The notes under the pieces: model-generated
Seen by the model: the letters and a program-made list of their open reading frames with translations, nothing else
Databases searched by the model: none
Told to the model about the DNA's origin: nothing
In this document: piece by piece, positions 50,500 to 59,697 of the stretch
Position numbering within the stretch: position 1 is the first letter of the stretch
Layout: each line of letters begins with the position of its first letter
Assembly: GCF_009856825.1 (NCBI RefSeq)
Contig: NZ_WVTD01000004.1
Location: 186,001-250,000, forward strand
DNA: 64,000 nt
Direction: 5' to 3'
From: Novosphingobium silvae
GTDB taxonomy: Bacteria > Pseudomonadota > Alphaproteobacteria > Sphingomonadales > Sphingomonadaceae
Made by a program: the position numbers and the translations under genes

Positions 50500-50534
50500 A
50501 CACGGTGGACGGCTTGGCGATACTGCCGCGCCAT

Positions 50535-50551
50535 CGTCACACACCTGTCAT
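50535..50551 (+). promoter_or_regulatory. PhoB-box-like pair, proximal site before virB2
   Basis: CGTCAC-N5-TGTCAT, two hexamers at 11-bp spacing, ending 33 bp before the virB2 start codon. With the distal pair it suggests that the secretion operon is activated under phosphate limitation. Confidence 0.55.
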
Positions 50552-50584
50552 CCGGCGAGCGCACTGGGCCCTCATACGGAGGGC

Positions 50585-50929
50585 ATGGTGATTCGATACG
50601 CAAAGCTTCAGACCCGCAAGTTCCGCGGTTTTCTCACGTTTCTGGGCGGCCTCGCTGCCCTGATGGCGCCGGGACTGGCGCAGGCGCAGGCCGTCGCCAG
50701 CGATCCGGCCGGTTCGGGCCCGATCGTCGCCGCGCTAGGATGGCTGCAGGGCACGCTCCTCGGCAACGTCGCCACCGCCGTCGCGGTCATGGCGGTGGCC
50801 GCCGTCGGCTTCATGATGCTCACCGGCCGTATGAACTGGCGCTTCGGTGCGACCGTGATCATCGGCGTGTTCATCCTGTTCGGCGCCGGTGCGATCGTCA
50901 CCGGCATCCAGTCCGCGGCCGTAGGCTGA
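50585..50929 (+). CDS. virB2: TrbC/VirB2-family pilin of a type IV secretion system
   Basis: A 114-residue pilin precursor. The N-terminal signal (LTFLGGLAALMAPGLAQAQA) is followed by a mature part with two hydrophobic helices separated by a short polar loop (LTGRMNWRFG), the VirB2/TrbC plan. The start may be ATG 50585 or GTG 50588; GGAGG just upstream favours the latter by spacing. It is first in a seven-gene operon and is preceded by two PhoB-box-like pairs. No circularising peptidase gene (TraF-like) is nearby. Confidence 0.88.
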   Translation: MVIRYAKLQTRKFRGFLTFLGGLAALMAPGLAQAQAVASDPAGSGPIVAALGWLQGTLLGNVATAVAVMAVAAVGFMMLTGRMNWRFGATVIIGVFILFGAGAIVTGIQSAAVG

Positions 50930-50937
50930 GCGCGGCC

Positions 50938-51219
50938 ATGAGCCTCGCCCGCTTCCCCGTCCATCGCGCGCTGACCCGTCCGCAGATGTTCGCGGGCGTG
51001 ACTTACAGCTTCTTCATCATTAACGCCGCGGTGACGACCGAGATATTCCTGATCACCAAGAGCTTCTGGGCGCTGCCTGCCGCGCTCGCGATCCATGGTG
51101 CCGGCTATCTCGCCTGCTTGCGCGAACCGCGGGTGTTCGACCTGTGGATCGCCAAGGTCAGCAAGTGCCCGCGCGTTGCCAACTGGCAGCGCTGGGGCTG
51201 CAACAGCTACGCGCCGTAA
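50938..51219 (+). CDS. virB3: VirB3-family inner-membrane protein
   Basis: A 93-residue protein with a VirB3-type N-terminus (FPVHRALTRPQMFAGVTY), a hydrophobic hairpin (FFIINAAVTTEIFLI and FWALPAALAIHGAGYL) and a basic C-terminal tail. VirB3 works with the VirB4 ATPase at the inner membrane. It starts 8 bases after virB2 and ends 28 bases before virB4. Confidence 0.88.
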   Translation: MSLARFPVHRALTRPQMFAGVTYSFFIINAAVTTEIFLITKSFWALPAALAIHGAGYLACLREPRVFDLWIAKVSKCPRVANWQRWGCNSYAP

Positions 51220-51247
51220 AAGCAGCAGGCGCGGGGGAACGACAGAC

Positions 51248-53686
51248 ATGGCCAAGAGCTTCAAATCGCCGCTGAAGGGTCCGATGGCCCGGTTCGCCAG
51301 CAAGGAAGTGCTAGCGGGCGACCGGCTGCCCTATGCCGCGCTGGTGGACGAGAACGTGGTGCGCCTGCGCGACGGCTCGGTCATGCTCTCGCTCATGGTG
51401 CCGGGCTTCGCGTTCGAGACGGCCGACACCGACGAACTCAACGCCCATGTCGCGACCCGCGAAGTGCTGCTGCGGTCCTCGCTTGATGCCCGGTTCGTCC
51501 TCTACCATCACGTCATCCGCCGCCGCGTGGAGATCGAGATGGACGGGCGCTTCGAAGATCCCGTCGCCGCCCACATCGATGCCCGCTGGCGGGCGCGCAC
51601 CTCCTCGGGGGCGCTGTTCGTGAACGACCAGTTCGTCACGCTCGTCCGCCGACCGGCGCGCGGCAAGGCGGGCTGGGCCGACCGGCTTGGCCGCATGATG
51701 AAGTCCCGGGCGGAAGCGGTCGAGGCCGATCCTGCCGACGTGCGCGCCCTTCGCGCTGCCGCTTCGGCGATGGTCGCCTCGCTCGGCGCTTATGGAGCCC
51801 GGCTGCTGGGCGACTACGAGGCGCCTGCGGGGCGCTGTTCGGAAGTGCTGGAGCTTCTGAGCGCGCTTTACAACGGCGAGATGCGGCCGGTGCGCCGTCC
51901 CTCGGACGAGACCGACATCGGCCACATGCTTCCCTATCGCCGCGTCAGCTTCGGCATGGATGCGATGGAAGTGCGCGGGGCGACCGGCGGCGGGTTCTGC
52001 TCGATCGTGAGCTTGAAGGACTATCCGGATTCGACCGCGCCTGGCCTCACCGACGCGTTGCTGCGTCTGCCTTGCGAACTCGTCCTCACCGAAAGCTACG
52101 CGCCCGCCGACAGGCAGATCGCGCGCGAGCGGATCGACCTTTCGATTCGCCGCCTGCGCAGCGCAGACGAGGAAGCCATTGCCGAACGCCGCGAAATGAC
52201 GACGGCGCGCGATGCGCTCGGCACTGGCTCCGTCGGTTTCGGCGACCACCACCTCTCGGTTCTCGTCAGGTCCGACACGCTCGAACACCTCGACGAAGTG
52301 ACGGCGGCCTGCGCTGCCGCACTGGCGGATGCGGGCGCAGTCGCCGTGCGCGAGGAAGTCAACCTCGAGCCTGCATTCTGGGGCCAGCTTCCGGGCAACG
52401 AGAGCTTCATCGTGCGCCGCGCGCTGATCTCCAGCGCGAACATGGCGTGCTTCGGCTCGCTTCACGGCTTCTCGATGGGGCAGGCGAGCGGGAATCACTG
52501 GGGTGATGCGGTTACCCTGCTGGCAACCACCAGCTCCACGCCGTTCTTCTTCAACTTCCACCAGGGCGACCTCGGTAACTTTACTGTCATCGGTCCGTCG
52601 GGTTCGGGTAAAACAGTTGTCATGAACTTCCTCGCTGCTCAGGCGCAGAAGTTCGCACCCCGCACGATCCTGTTCGACAAGGATCGCGGCGCCGAAGTGT
52701 TCCTGCGCGGGATCGGCGGCACCTACAGCCGTGTCGCGGCCGGCCATCCAACGGGCTTCAACCCGCTTTCGCTTCCCGACACCGCAGCTAACCGAGCCTT
52801 CCTGCGCGACTGGCTGGGCGTGCTGCTGGCGGCCAAGGGGCCTGAGGAACTCGCCACGATCGCCAATGCGGTGGACGCGGCCTACCACAACGATCCCTCG
52901 CTGCGGCGTCTGTCGCATTTCCGCGAGCTTCTGGCAGGGGCGCGCCGTCCCGAAGCAGGTGACCTCGCCTCGCGTCTCGATGCCTGGCTGCAGGGCGGCG
53001 AGCATGGCTGGCTGTTCGACAACCAGCACGATCGGCTTGACCTTTCCCAGCGGGTGCTCGGTTTCGACATGACCGCGCTGCTCGAGAACCCGCGTCTGCG
53101 CACGCCGGTCATGATGTACCTGTTCCACCGCATCGACGAGCGTCTCGACGGCGAGCCGACGATGATCCTGATCGACGAGGGCTGGAAGGCGCTGGACGAC
53201 GAGGTCTTCGCCGCACGCATCCGCGACTGGCTCAAGACCTTGCGCAAGCGCAATGCACTGGTGGGCTTCGCCACGCAGTCCGCGCGTGATGCGCTGGACA
53301 GCAAGATCGCAACCGCACTGGTCGAGCAGACCGCGACGATGGTGTTCATGCCCAACTCGCGTGCGCGTCCGGAGGACTACTGCGAGGGGTTCGGCCTCTC
53401 GCACCACGAACTCGACGTGATCCGCACCCTTCCGGCCCAGTCGCGCTGCTTCCTCATCCGGCAGTCGGACGCGTCTGTCGTGGTGCGCCTCGATCTCTCC
53501 GGCATGCCCGAAGTTCTGACCGTGCTTTCCGGCCGGGAGAGCACGGTGCGCAAGCTCGATCAGCTGCGTGAACGCTACGGCGACGCGCCGGAGGCATGGT
53601 ATCCGGTGCTCACCGGCATGCAGTGGCCCGGTGACGAGTGGGGTGAACTGGGCGAAGACGCGCCCTGGACGGCGGCGGCAGAGTAA
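51248..53686 (+). CDS. virB4: VirB4-family T4SS ATPase
   Basis: The main energising ATPase, 812 residues. The N-terminal CagE/VirB4 domain (residues about 20-400) is followed by Walker A GPSGSGKTVV near residue 449 and Walker B TMILIDEGWKAL near 635, then FATQSARDALDS and MPNSRARPEDY. All nucleotide-binding motifs are intact, which argues for a working apparatus. It is present in every T4SS and separates this locus from type II or IV pilus systems. Confidence 0.95.
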   Translation: MAKSFKSPLKGPMARFASKEVLAGDRLPYAALVDENVVRLRDGSVMLSLMVPGFAFETADTDELNAHVATREVLLRSSLDARFVLYHHVIRRRVEIEMDGRFEDPVAAHIDARWRARTSSGALFVNDQFVTLVRRPARGKAGWADRLGRMMKSRAEAVEADPADVRALRAAASAMVASLGAYGARLLGDYEAPAGRCSEVLELLSALYNGEMRPVRRPSDETDIGHMLPYRRVSFGMDAMEVRGATGGGFCSIVSLKDYPDSTAPGLTDALLRLPCELVLTESYAPADRQIARERIDLSIRRLRSADEEAIAERREMTTARDALGTGSVGFGDHHLSVLVRSDTLEHLDEVTAACAAALADAGAVAVREEVNLEPAFWGQLPGNESFIVRRALISSANMACFGSLHGFSMGQASGNHWGDAVTLLATTSSTPFFFNFHQGDLGNFTVIGPSGSGKTVVMNFLAAQAQKFAPRTILFDKDRGAEVFLRGIGGTYSRVAAGHPTGFNPLSLPDTAANRAFLRDWLGVLLAAKGPEELATIANAVDAAYHNDPSLRRLSHFRELLAGARRPEAGDLASRLDAWLQGGEHGWLFDNQHDRLDLSQRVLGFDMTALLENPRLRTPVMMYLFHRIDERLDGEPTMILIDEGWKALDDEVFAARIRDWLKTLRKRNALVGFATQSARDALDSKIATALVEQTATMVFMPNSRARPEDYCEGFGLSHHELDVIRTLPAQSRCFLIRQSDASVVVRLDLSGMPEVLTVLSGRESTVRKLDQLRERYGDAPEAWYPVLTGMQWPGDEWGELGEDAPWTAAAE

Positions 53687-53691
53687 GGCCG

Positions 53692-54969
53692 ATGGCGAGC
53701 GCCTGCGAACAACTGACCGAAGTCGCCTCCGCCGGCGTCGCGCCCGCGCTGCGCGCGGTGGACTGCGTCGCGAACGAAATGGCGGCCTCTGCCTTTGGGC
53801 GGCTGTTCGGGGCCGGGGGCGCGATGGGGCCGGTGCTCACCATCCTCCTCACGCTCTATATCGCCTTCTTCGCCTTTTCGCTGCTGACAGGTCGCTCGAG
53901 CCTCGGCATTTCCGCGCTCACGCCGCGCATGCTGCGTCTGGGCGTCGTGCTGACTTTCGCCACCAGCTGGATCGCCTATCAGGGCGTCGTCTGGAACCTT
54001 GCGGTGGGCGGGCCGGACTGGATCGCGGGCGTGCTCATGGGCGCCAAGGGCTCGGCGACGCAGCTTTTCGGCGACCGGATCGACATCGTGTTCGGCGCCA
54101 TCAACGATATCTCGGAAGCCACGCAGCAGGGCGCGGCCGCTGCACAGGAAAGCGGAGCGGCTGGCGGTACTGCGGGCGGAGCGGCCGGTGCGGCGATCGC
54201 GGCGAAGGGCGCGGGCGGCCTTTTCACGCCGGAAAGCGTGATGTGGATGGGCGCGCTGCTGCTGCTGCTCGGCACCGTCGGCGTCCTGCTGACGGCCCGC
54301 ATCGCGCTTGCCGTGCTCCTGGCGCTCGGCCCGGTGTTCGTCGTCATGGCCCTGTTCGGCGGTACGCGCGGTCTCACGGCGGGTTGGCTGCGCGGTGTTG
54401 CGCTGACGGCGATCACGCCCTTGTTCGTGGTGCTGGGCGGCGGGATCACTCTCGAACTGCTGGTGCCGATCATCTCGGGCCTGGTGCAAAGCGCCAATGC
54501 GGGCGAGATCGACGGGCGGGGCGCCATGGCCTTCTTCCTCGTCGCCTCCGTCCATGTCGCATTGATGGTGATGGTCGTGAAGGTAGCAGGCACGATGGTG
54601 GCCGGCTGGCAGGTCTTCGGTCTTGCCGGGAGCGGCGAACGCGACAAGGAGCGCGGCGCGGCGATGCAGGGTGGCGCAGCTGCTGCCGCAACCCCGAGCA
54701 GCGCACCTGCGGCGAGCGCATCGGCCTACCAGGGACGTGCTTCCGTCATCTCGGCTGCAGGCGCGGGCGCAATGAGCGAGGCGTCTTCGCAGGCGAGCGG
54801 TGGCGCAAGCCGTTCAAGCGAGCGCAGAACGGTGGTAACACAAGTCGTGGGCGGCGGGATCGAACCTCTTCGTCATGGTGATTCGGCGCCGCGTGCGAAG
54901 GGCATCGGCAGTCGCTTCCGCGCCTCGAACGACCCCGGCAGATTGCCGGCGAAGGAGAAGACACGATGA
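53692..54969 (+). CDS. virB6: VirB6/TrbL-family polytopic membrane protein
   Basis: A 425-residue inner-membrane protein with about six hydrophobic segments (VLTILLTLYIAFFAFSLL, MLRLGVVLTFATSWIAY, MWMGALLLLLGTVGVLL and others) and the central loop expected of VirB6. The C-terminal 110 residues are Ala/Ser-rich and polar and probably cytoplasmic. It starts 5 bases after virB4 and its stop overlaps the virB9 start (ATGA). virB8, usually found directly after virB6, is missing. Confidence 0.9.
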   Translation: MASACEQLTEVASAGVAPALRAVDCVANEMAASAFGRLFGAGGAMGPVLTILLTLYIAFFAFSLLTGRSSLGISALTPRMLRLGVVLTFATSWIAYQGVVWNLAVGGPDWIAGVLMGAKGSATQLFGDRIDIVFGAINDISEATQQGAAAAQESGAAGGTAGGAAGAAIAAKGAGGLFTPESVMWMGALLLLLGTVGVLLTARIALAVLLALGPVFVVMALFGGTRGLTAGWLRGVALTAITPLFVVLGGGITLELLVPIISGLVQSANAGEIDGRGAMAFFLVASVHVALMVMVVKVAGTMVAGWQVFGLAGSGERDKERGAAMQGGAAAAATPSSAPAASASAYQGRASVISAAGAGAMSEASSQASGGASRSSERRTVVTQVVGGGIEPLRHGDSAPRAKGIGSRFRASNDPGRLPAKEKTR

Positions 54970-55865
54970 TCGGCGCATTTCCGCGCAACCTTGTCCGGCA
55001 TGTCGCTGCTGCGGCAAGCCTGTGCGCCCTGGCTGCGGCGCTGCCCGCGCAGGCCGACGACCGCCTCATCCAGCATGCCTTCAGCGACAACGAAGTCGTC
55101 CGCATCGACGGCAAGGCGGGCGTCCAGGCGACCATCGCCTTCGGTGACGGCGAGGCGATCGAGAACGTCGCGGTCGGCGATTCGCAGGCCTGGCAGATCA
55201 CGCCCAACAAGCGCGCCGACCTGCTGTTCGTGAAGCCGCTCGAGGCGAAGGCGCGGACCAACATGACGGTCGTGACCAACCGCCACACCTACTTCTTCGA
55301 CCTCGTCGCCTCGGCCACCGCGAAGCCGCTCTACATGCTGCGCTTCACCTACAAGGACGAGCCTAAGAACGCCTCCACCGGCCTTGCTGCAGGCGGAGCG
55401 CCGCTCGATCCTTCCGAGATGGCGCTGGCCTCGGGCGATCCCGCAGCCATTCCCGCAGATCCCGCCGCCCTGAACTTCTCGTGGAAGCGCACCGGCGTCG
55501 AGAAGCTGATGCCCTCGCGCATCTACGATGACGGCACCTCGACCTACCTGCTCTGGCCGGAAAAGGCTTCGGTGCCTGCGATTCTCGTGACCAATGAAAA
55601 GGGCGACGAGGGGCCGGTGAACTATGCCGTGCGCGGCGCTACGATCGTGCTCGAGGACGTGCCGAACAGCATCGTCCTGCGCTCGGGCAAGGCCAAGGCC
55701 GAGCTGATCAATGGCCGGCCTCTGGCGTCCCGCCCGGCACCCACCGCTCCCGCCGCCGTGGTTCAGGCCACGCCCGGGCCGGTCGTCGCTTCGGCAGCGC
55801 CCGCATCCACGCCGACTTCCGCTCCGATCGCCTCCACGGCGGCAGCTACATTCTCGGGGAACTGA
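54966..55865 (+). CDS. virB9: VirB9/CagX-family outer-membrane core protein
   Basis: A 299-residue periplasmic protein with a signal peptide (AAAASLCALAAALPAQA). VirB9 landmarks: IENVAVGDSQAWQI, LLFVKPLEAKARTNMTVVT, YFFDL and a C-terminal beta domain (RIYDDGTSTYLLWPEKASVPAI) that in other systems sits with VirB7 and VirB10 in the outer-membrane ring. The very C-terminus is Ala/Pro/Thr-rich. No lipoprotein VirB7 gene is visible near it. Confidence 0.93.
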   Translation: MIGAFPRNLVRHVAAAASLCALAAALPAQADDRLIQHAFSDNEVVRIDGKAGVQATIAFGDGEAIENVAVGDSQAWQITPNKRADLLFVKPLEAKARTNMTVVTNRHTYFFDLVASATAKPLYMLRFTYKDEPKNASTGLAAGGAPLDPSEMALASGDPAAIPADPAALNFSWKRTGVEKLMPSRIYDDGTSTYLLWPEKASVPAILVTNEKGDEGPVNYAVRGATIVLEDVPNSIVLRSGKAKAELINGRPLASRPAPTAPAAVVQATPGPVVASAAPASTPTSAPIASTAAATFSGN

Positions 55866-55868
55866 CAC

Positions 55869-56960
55869 ATGGCGCCCAACTCCTCGCTGCGCGAACGCTT
55901 CGCTCCCGCCGCCGCGACCGATCCGCGCGACGGCGAAGGGGCGCAGGTTATCGACCTTGCGACCCGCAATGTCCTGCCGCGCGTATCCCAGCGCAAGAAG
56001 GCCGATGGCCTGGGCCTCGCCGCGGGCGTCCTGATCGTGGCGGCGCTGGGCGGGCTGACGCTCTGGTCGATGGATTCTGCACGCAACGGACCGGTCGATC
56101 AGACCCCCGCCCCCACGCCGCAGCCTGCCGGGCCGGCGCCCGCCGCCGTCGCCACCCCCATGCCTGCGCCTGCGGCAGTGGCCGCTCCGGCGCCGCTTCC
56201 CGCCCCCCAGCCGGCGCCCGTCCTTGCCGCGCCGCCTGCAGCAGCGCCAGGCCTCGCTCCGCAGGCCAACCGCTATGCAAGCCCCACCGTCGTCTTCGAT
56301 GTAGGGACGGGAGCTGCGGTGCCCGTCTCCGGCGTCGCGGCCGATGCGGCCAAGGGCGGAAACCCGAACGACGATTTCGCGGCGCGCGTGGGCGGCACGG
56401 GTGGAACCGCCTCGGCGGCGCACTCGTTCGATCCGGCGACCACCGTCACGCAGGGCACGCTGATCCCCGCAGTCCTCGAAACCGCGATTGATACCGACGT
56501 GCCGGGATACGTGCGCGCCATCGTCTCCACCGACGTGCGCAGCTTCGACGGCAAGCGCGTGCTGGTCCCGAGGTCGTCGCGGCTCATCGGGCAGTACAAG
56601 AGCGGCCTGACGGCAGGTCAGAAGCGCGCCTACGTGATCTGGTCGCGCCTGATCCGGCCGGACGGCGTTTCGGTGAACCTGGGGTCTCCGGCCATCTCCT
56701 TCGGCGGCGAAACCGGTCTTCCGGGCAAGGTCAATAGCCACTTCTTCGAGCGCTTCGGCTCGGCCATGCTGCTGTCGGTCGTGGGCGGCCTGACCACGCT
56801 GGCATCGAGCGGATCGAACGTGGTCATCGGCGGCGGCAGTTCGGCGGCTTCGGCGGCCGTGCAGAGCGGATCGCAGATCGGCCCGACGATCCGCGTGCGG
56901 CAGGGGCAGCCGATCCGGGTGTTCACCGCCAAGGACCTGGACTTCAGCAAGGTCCAGTGA
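55869..56960 (+). CDS. virB10: VirB10/TrbI-family core protein
   Basis: A 363-residue protein spanning the envelope. A cytoplasmic N-terminus and one transmembrane helix (LGLAAGVLIVAALGGLTLW, about 56-74) are followed by a long Pro/Ala-rich linker and the conserved C-terminal TrbI domain: GTLIPAVLETAIDTDVPGYVRA, GKRVLVPRSSRLIGQYKSG and the antenna region near LSVVGGLTTLASSG, ending IRVRQGQPIRVFTAKDLDF. Four bases separate it from virB9. Confidence 0.95.
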   Translation: MAPNSSLRERFAPAAATDPRDGEGAQVIDLATRNVLPRVSQRKKADGLGLAAGVLIVAALGGLTLWSMDSARNGPVDQTPAPTPQPAGPAPAAVATPMPAPAAVAAPAPLPAPQPAPVLAAPPAAAPGLAPQANRYASPTVVFDVGTGAAVPVSGVAADAAKGGNPNDDFAARVGGTGGTASAAHSFDPATTVTQGTLIPAVLETAIDTDVPGYVRAIVSTDVRSFDGKRVLVPRSSRLIGQYKSGLTAGQKRAYVIWSRLIRPDGVSVNLGSPAISFGGETGLPGKVNSHFFERFGSAMLLSVVGGLTTLASSGSNVVIGGGSSAASAAVQSGSQIGPTIRVRQGQPIRVFTAKDLDFSKVQ

Positions 56961-56966
56961 CGCGTC

Positions 56967-58004
56967 ATGGCCGAAGTGCTTACCTTGCAGCCGCATCTGG
57001 CGCAACCCGCCATGGCTGACGCGCCCGTGGAAGTACCCGCACCGCGCAGCGTCTATCTCGATGCCTATCTCGCACCGCTGCGCCCGTGGCTGGAACGCGA
57101 GACGGTGACCGAGATCCTCGTCAACCGCCCCGGGGAAATCTGGGTTGAGGACGCGGCGCTCTCCGGCATGCAGCGGGTGGACCTGCCGCAGATGGACAAC
57201 CGGCTGCTGCAGCGCCTTGCCGAGCAGGTCGCGCGGATCAGCCATCAAGGCATCAACCGCGAACACCCGCTGCTTTCGGCGACACTGCCGGCCTATGGCG
57301 GGCAGTCGGGCGCGCGCATCCAGCTTGTGGGCCCCCCCGCGACACGCGCCAACTGGGCACTGGCGATCCGCCGGCACCGCTTGCTGGAGCTGCCGCTCGA
57401 CGCCTACGACAGGGGCCCCATCGTCCCGCCCGAGGAAACGCCTGCGCCCGATCCCATGGCCGAGCCGATCGCCTTCCTGCGCGATGCGATCCGGCGCCGC
57501 CGCACCATCCTGATTTCGGGCGGCACATCGACGGGCAAGACGACCTTCCTGAACGCCATGCTGTCCGAAATCCCGGAGCACGAGCGGGTGGTCCTCGTCG
57601 AGGATACTGCGGAGCTGCGACTGCCGGGGGCCAATGGCGTCGGGCTCATCGCGGTGAAAGGGGAGCTTGGCGAAGCGAAGGTGTCGGCAAACGACCTGCT
57701 TCAGGCCGCGCTGCGCCTGCGGCCAGACCGGATCGTGTTGGGAGAGCTGCGCGGCACCGAGACAGTGAGCTTCCTGCGCGCCATCAATACCGGGCACCCC
57801 GGCTCGTTCTCCACCGTGCACGCGAACTCTCCGCGAGGCGCGCTGGAGCAGATCGCGCTCATGTCGATGCAGACCGGGATCGGGCTCACGCGCGCGGAGA
57901 CGCTGGAATATGCGGCATCCGTGATCGACATCGTGGTCCAGCTCGATCGCAGCGGCGGCAAGCGCGGGATCTCGGCGATTTCGGAAAGCGCAACGCTGGT
58001 CTGA
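56967..58004 (+). CDS. virB11: VirB11-family secretion ATPase
   Basis: A 345-residue hexameric traffic ATPase. Walker A GGTSTGKTTF near residue 185, Asp box VVLVEDTAELRL, Walker B region RPDRIVLGELRG and the His box GHPGSFSTVHANSP are all intact. It starts 6 bases after virB10 and closes the operon; the next gene (ppx) converges on it 28 bp away. No VirD4 coupling protein or relaxase gene follows, so export of proteins rather than conjugation is more likely, though partners may be encoded elsewhere. Confidence 0.95.
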   Translation: MAEVLTLQPHLAQPAMADAPVEVPAPRSVYLDAYLAPLRPWLERETVTEILVNRPGEIWVEDAALSGMQRVDLPQMDNRLLQRLAEQVARISHQGINREHPLLSATLPAYGGQSGARIQLVGPPATRANWALAIRRHRLLELPLDAYDRGPIVPPEETPAPDPMAEPIAFLRDAIRRRRTILISGGTSTGKTTFLNAMLSEIPEHERVVLVEDTAELRLPGANGVGLIAVKGELGEAKVSANDLLQAALRLRPDRIVLGELRGTETVSFLRAINTGHPGSFSTVHANSPRGALEQIALMSMQTGIGLTRAETLEYAASVIDIVVQLDRSGGKRGISAISESATLV

Positions 58005-58032
58005 GGGCGAAGCCCGGCGACGCCATGCTGGA

Positions 58033-59556
58033 TCAGGTCCGCGGTGCGGCGTCCTCGATCAGCGTTCCGTCCGCCTTCTGCACTCGCCAGGCCAATCCCA
58101 GCCAGTCGGCCAGGCACTTGACGTCCTTGCAGTTGCTCGGGCCATAGAGGGGCAGGGCCGGGTCCTGCAGCGTGAGGACGAGGACCCCGTTCTCCACCAG
58201 TACGCTGGATGCTTCCATGCCACGTGCCGTTCCGCCCGTCAGCCTGCGGCACAGGCGCACGGCGAGGCCCCAGCCCACAGCGCGCTCTAGGTCGGCCTTG
58301 GCGGTCAGTCGGGTAAGCTCTGGCGGCGCTTCCGTGCGGCCGGAATTGGCGTGTACCGTCATCGCCATCATGCCACGCCCGCACATGTCGAGCCCGATCC
58401 AGCGCTTGCGCATCGCCCAGGTCCGCGCTTCCTCGGTGCGCATGTTCGGCTCGGTCCGCATCGCGGCAAGGGCGAGCAGGCTGGCGGCCTTGCGCAGGTC
58501 CCCGTCGGCATCCGCGTCGCGGCAGACCGGCGCGGTCCATTCCGCGATGCGCACGGCGTCGGCCGCATCCACGCGCGCGCTTTCCGCGAAAGCGGCCACG
58601 CTGGCCAGCATCGGGCTTTCCTGCTGGATCGCCTCGGGCAGTTGCATGTGCAGCAGTCCCTCGCGCAGGCCCCACGAGGAAAACACCAGCTTGGAAGGGT
58701 GAAGATTGCCCACCAGATGCGCCATGAGCGCTGCGGCGTCGGACAGCGTGGCAAGCCGCGAACTGGAAATGCGCGGGTCTGGATCCTCGAGCTTGCCTTT
58801 CTCGAAGATGCGGGCAAGGCGCAGCGCCTCGGACGCGGAGAGTTCGAAGCCGTGCGGATCGTCGACCGGCCAGTCGAGCACGCGCATGGCCTGGAGCGCC
58901 AGCGCGCGCCATGAACCGCCCACGATGTAGAGCGGCAGGCCGCGCCCGCCGTGATGGCCATCCACGCCCCAGCCCCGCGCGGCAAGGCCCGATCGTACCG
59001 CATCGCTGAACTTCTGCGCGCCGAGCGCCCGCATGTCGGGCAGCCGAAGCGTACCGAAGGGCAGGGTGACGCCGCCGGGACAGACGCCGCCCGGCACCGT
59101 GGCGTCGATCTCGACCAGCTCGAGGCTGCCGCCGCCAAGGTCGGCCGCAACACCGCGTGCATCGGGAAACGCTGCGATCACGCCCGCCGCGCTGGCTCGG
59201 GCTTCCTGTTCGCCGGAAAGAAGGCGCGGCGAGAGACCGAAGCTGCGCACCGCGTCGAGGAACTCGGGCCCGTTCGCCGCATCGCGCGCGGCGGCGGTTG
59301 CGACGCATTCGACGTTCGTCACGTCGAGCAGTCGCAGCAGCGCCGCGAAACGCGAGAGCGCGGAGAGTGCCATGCGCATCGACTTCTCGGAAATCGCGCC
59401 CGTGCGGCCCAGATCCTTGCCGAGCCTTGCGTTGACCTTCTCGTTCAGGACCACGACCGGGGCCCGCGGCGGGCCGTTGTAGACGACGAGGCGCACCGTG
59501 TTCGAGCCGATGTCGATGATGCCGCGTTTTTCGCTGGACTCGCTGATGCCGATCAT
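58033..59556 (-). CDS. ppx: Ppx/GppA exopolyphosphatase
   Basis: A 507-residue sugar-kinase/Hsp70-fold phosphatase that removes phosphate from polyphosphate ends or from pppGpp. Motifs: IIDIGSNTVRLVVY at the N-terminus, TAAARDA, LSGEQEA with the catalytic Glu, and DLGGGSLELVEI. The C-terminal half has the HD-like helical domain of the long Ppx form (LLALAAMRTEPNMR). ATG 59556 is used because it begins just before the first motif. It follows ppk by 141 bp on the same strand, so the two make a polyphosphate operon. Confidence 0.93.
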   Translation of the reverse strand: MIGISESSEKRGIIDIGSNTVRLVVYNGPPRAPVVVLNEKVNARLGKDLGRTGAISEKSMRMALSALSRFAALLRLLDVTNVECVATAAARDAANGPEFLDAVRSFGLSPRLLSGEQEARASAAGVIAAFPDARGVAADLGGGSLELVEIDATVPGGVCPGGVTLPFGTLRLPDMRALGAQKFSDAVRSGLAARGWGVDGHHGGRGLPLYIVGGSWRALALQAMRVLDWPVDDPHGFELSASEALRLARIFEKGKLEDPDPRISSSRLATLSDAAALMAHLVGNLHPSKLVFSSWGLREGLLHMQLPEAIQQESPMLASVAAFAESARVDAADAVRIAEWTAPVCRDADADGDLRKAASLLALAAMRTEPNMRTEEARTWAMRKRWIGLDMCGRGMMAMTVHANSGRTEAPPELTRLTAKADLERAVGWGLAVRLCRRLTGGTARGMEASSVLVENGVLVLTLQDPALPLYGPSNCKDVKCLADWLGLAWRVQKADGTLIEDAAPRT

Positions 59557-59697
59557 TCTGGTCAAGACGTACCGCAAAGGCCGAAGGTTCCGGCCGGAGG
59601 CTGGTGCCCTAAAGCATTTTCACCGGCGGTGGAAACGCCGGCGTGACGGAAAAGTGCGGAGAACTGAGACTCGCGGCCGGTGTGGCTAGCGCCAGAT

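Noticed and set aside
50585..58004. Integrated conjugative element
   Set aside because: No relaxase, coupling protein, integrase, attachment repeat or base-composition change; flanked by core chromosomal ppk-ppx.
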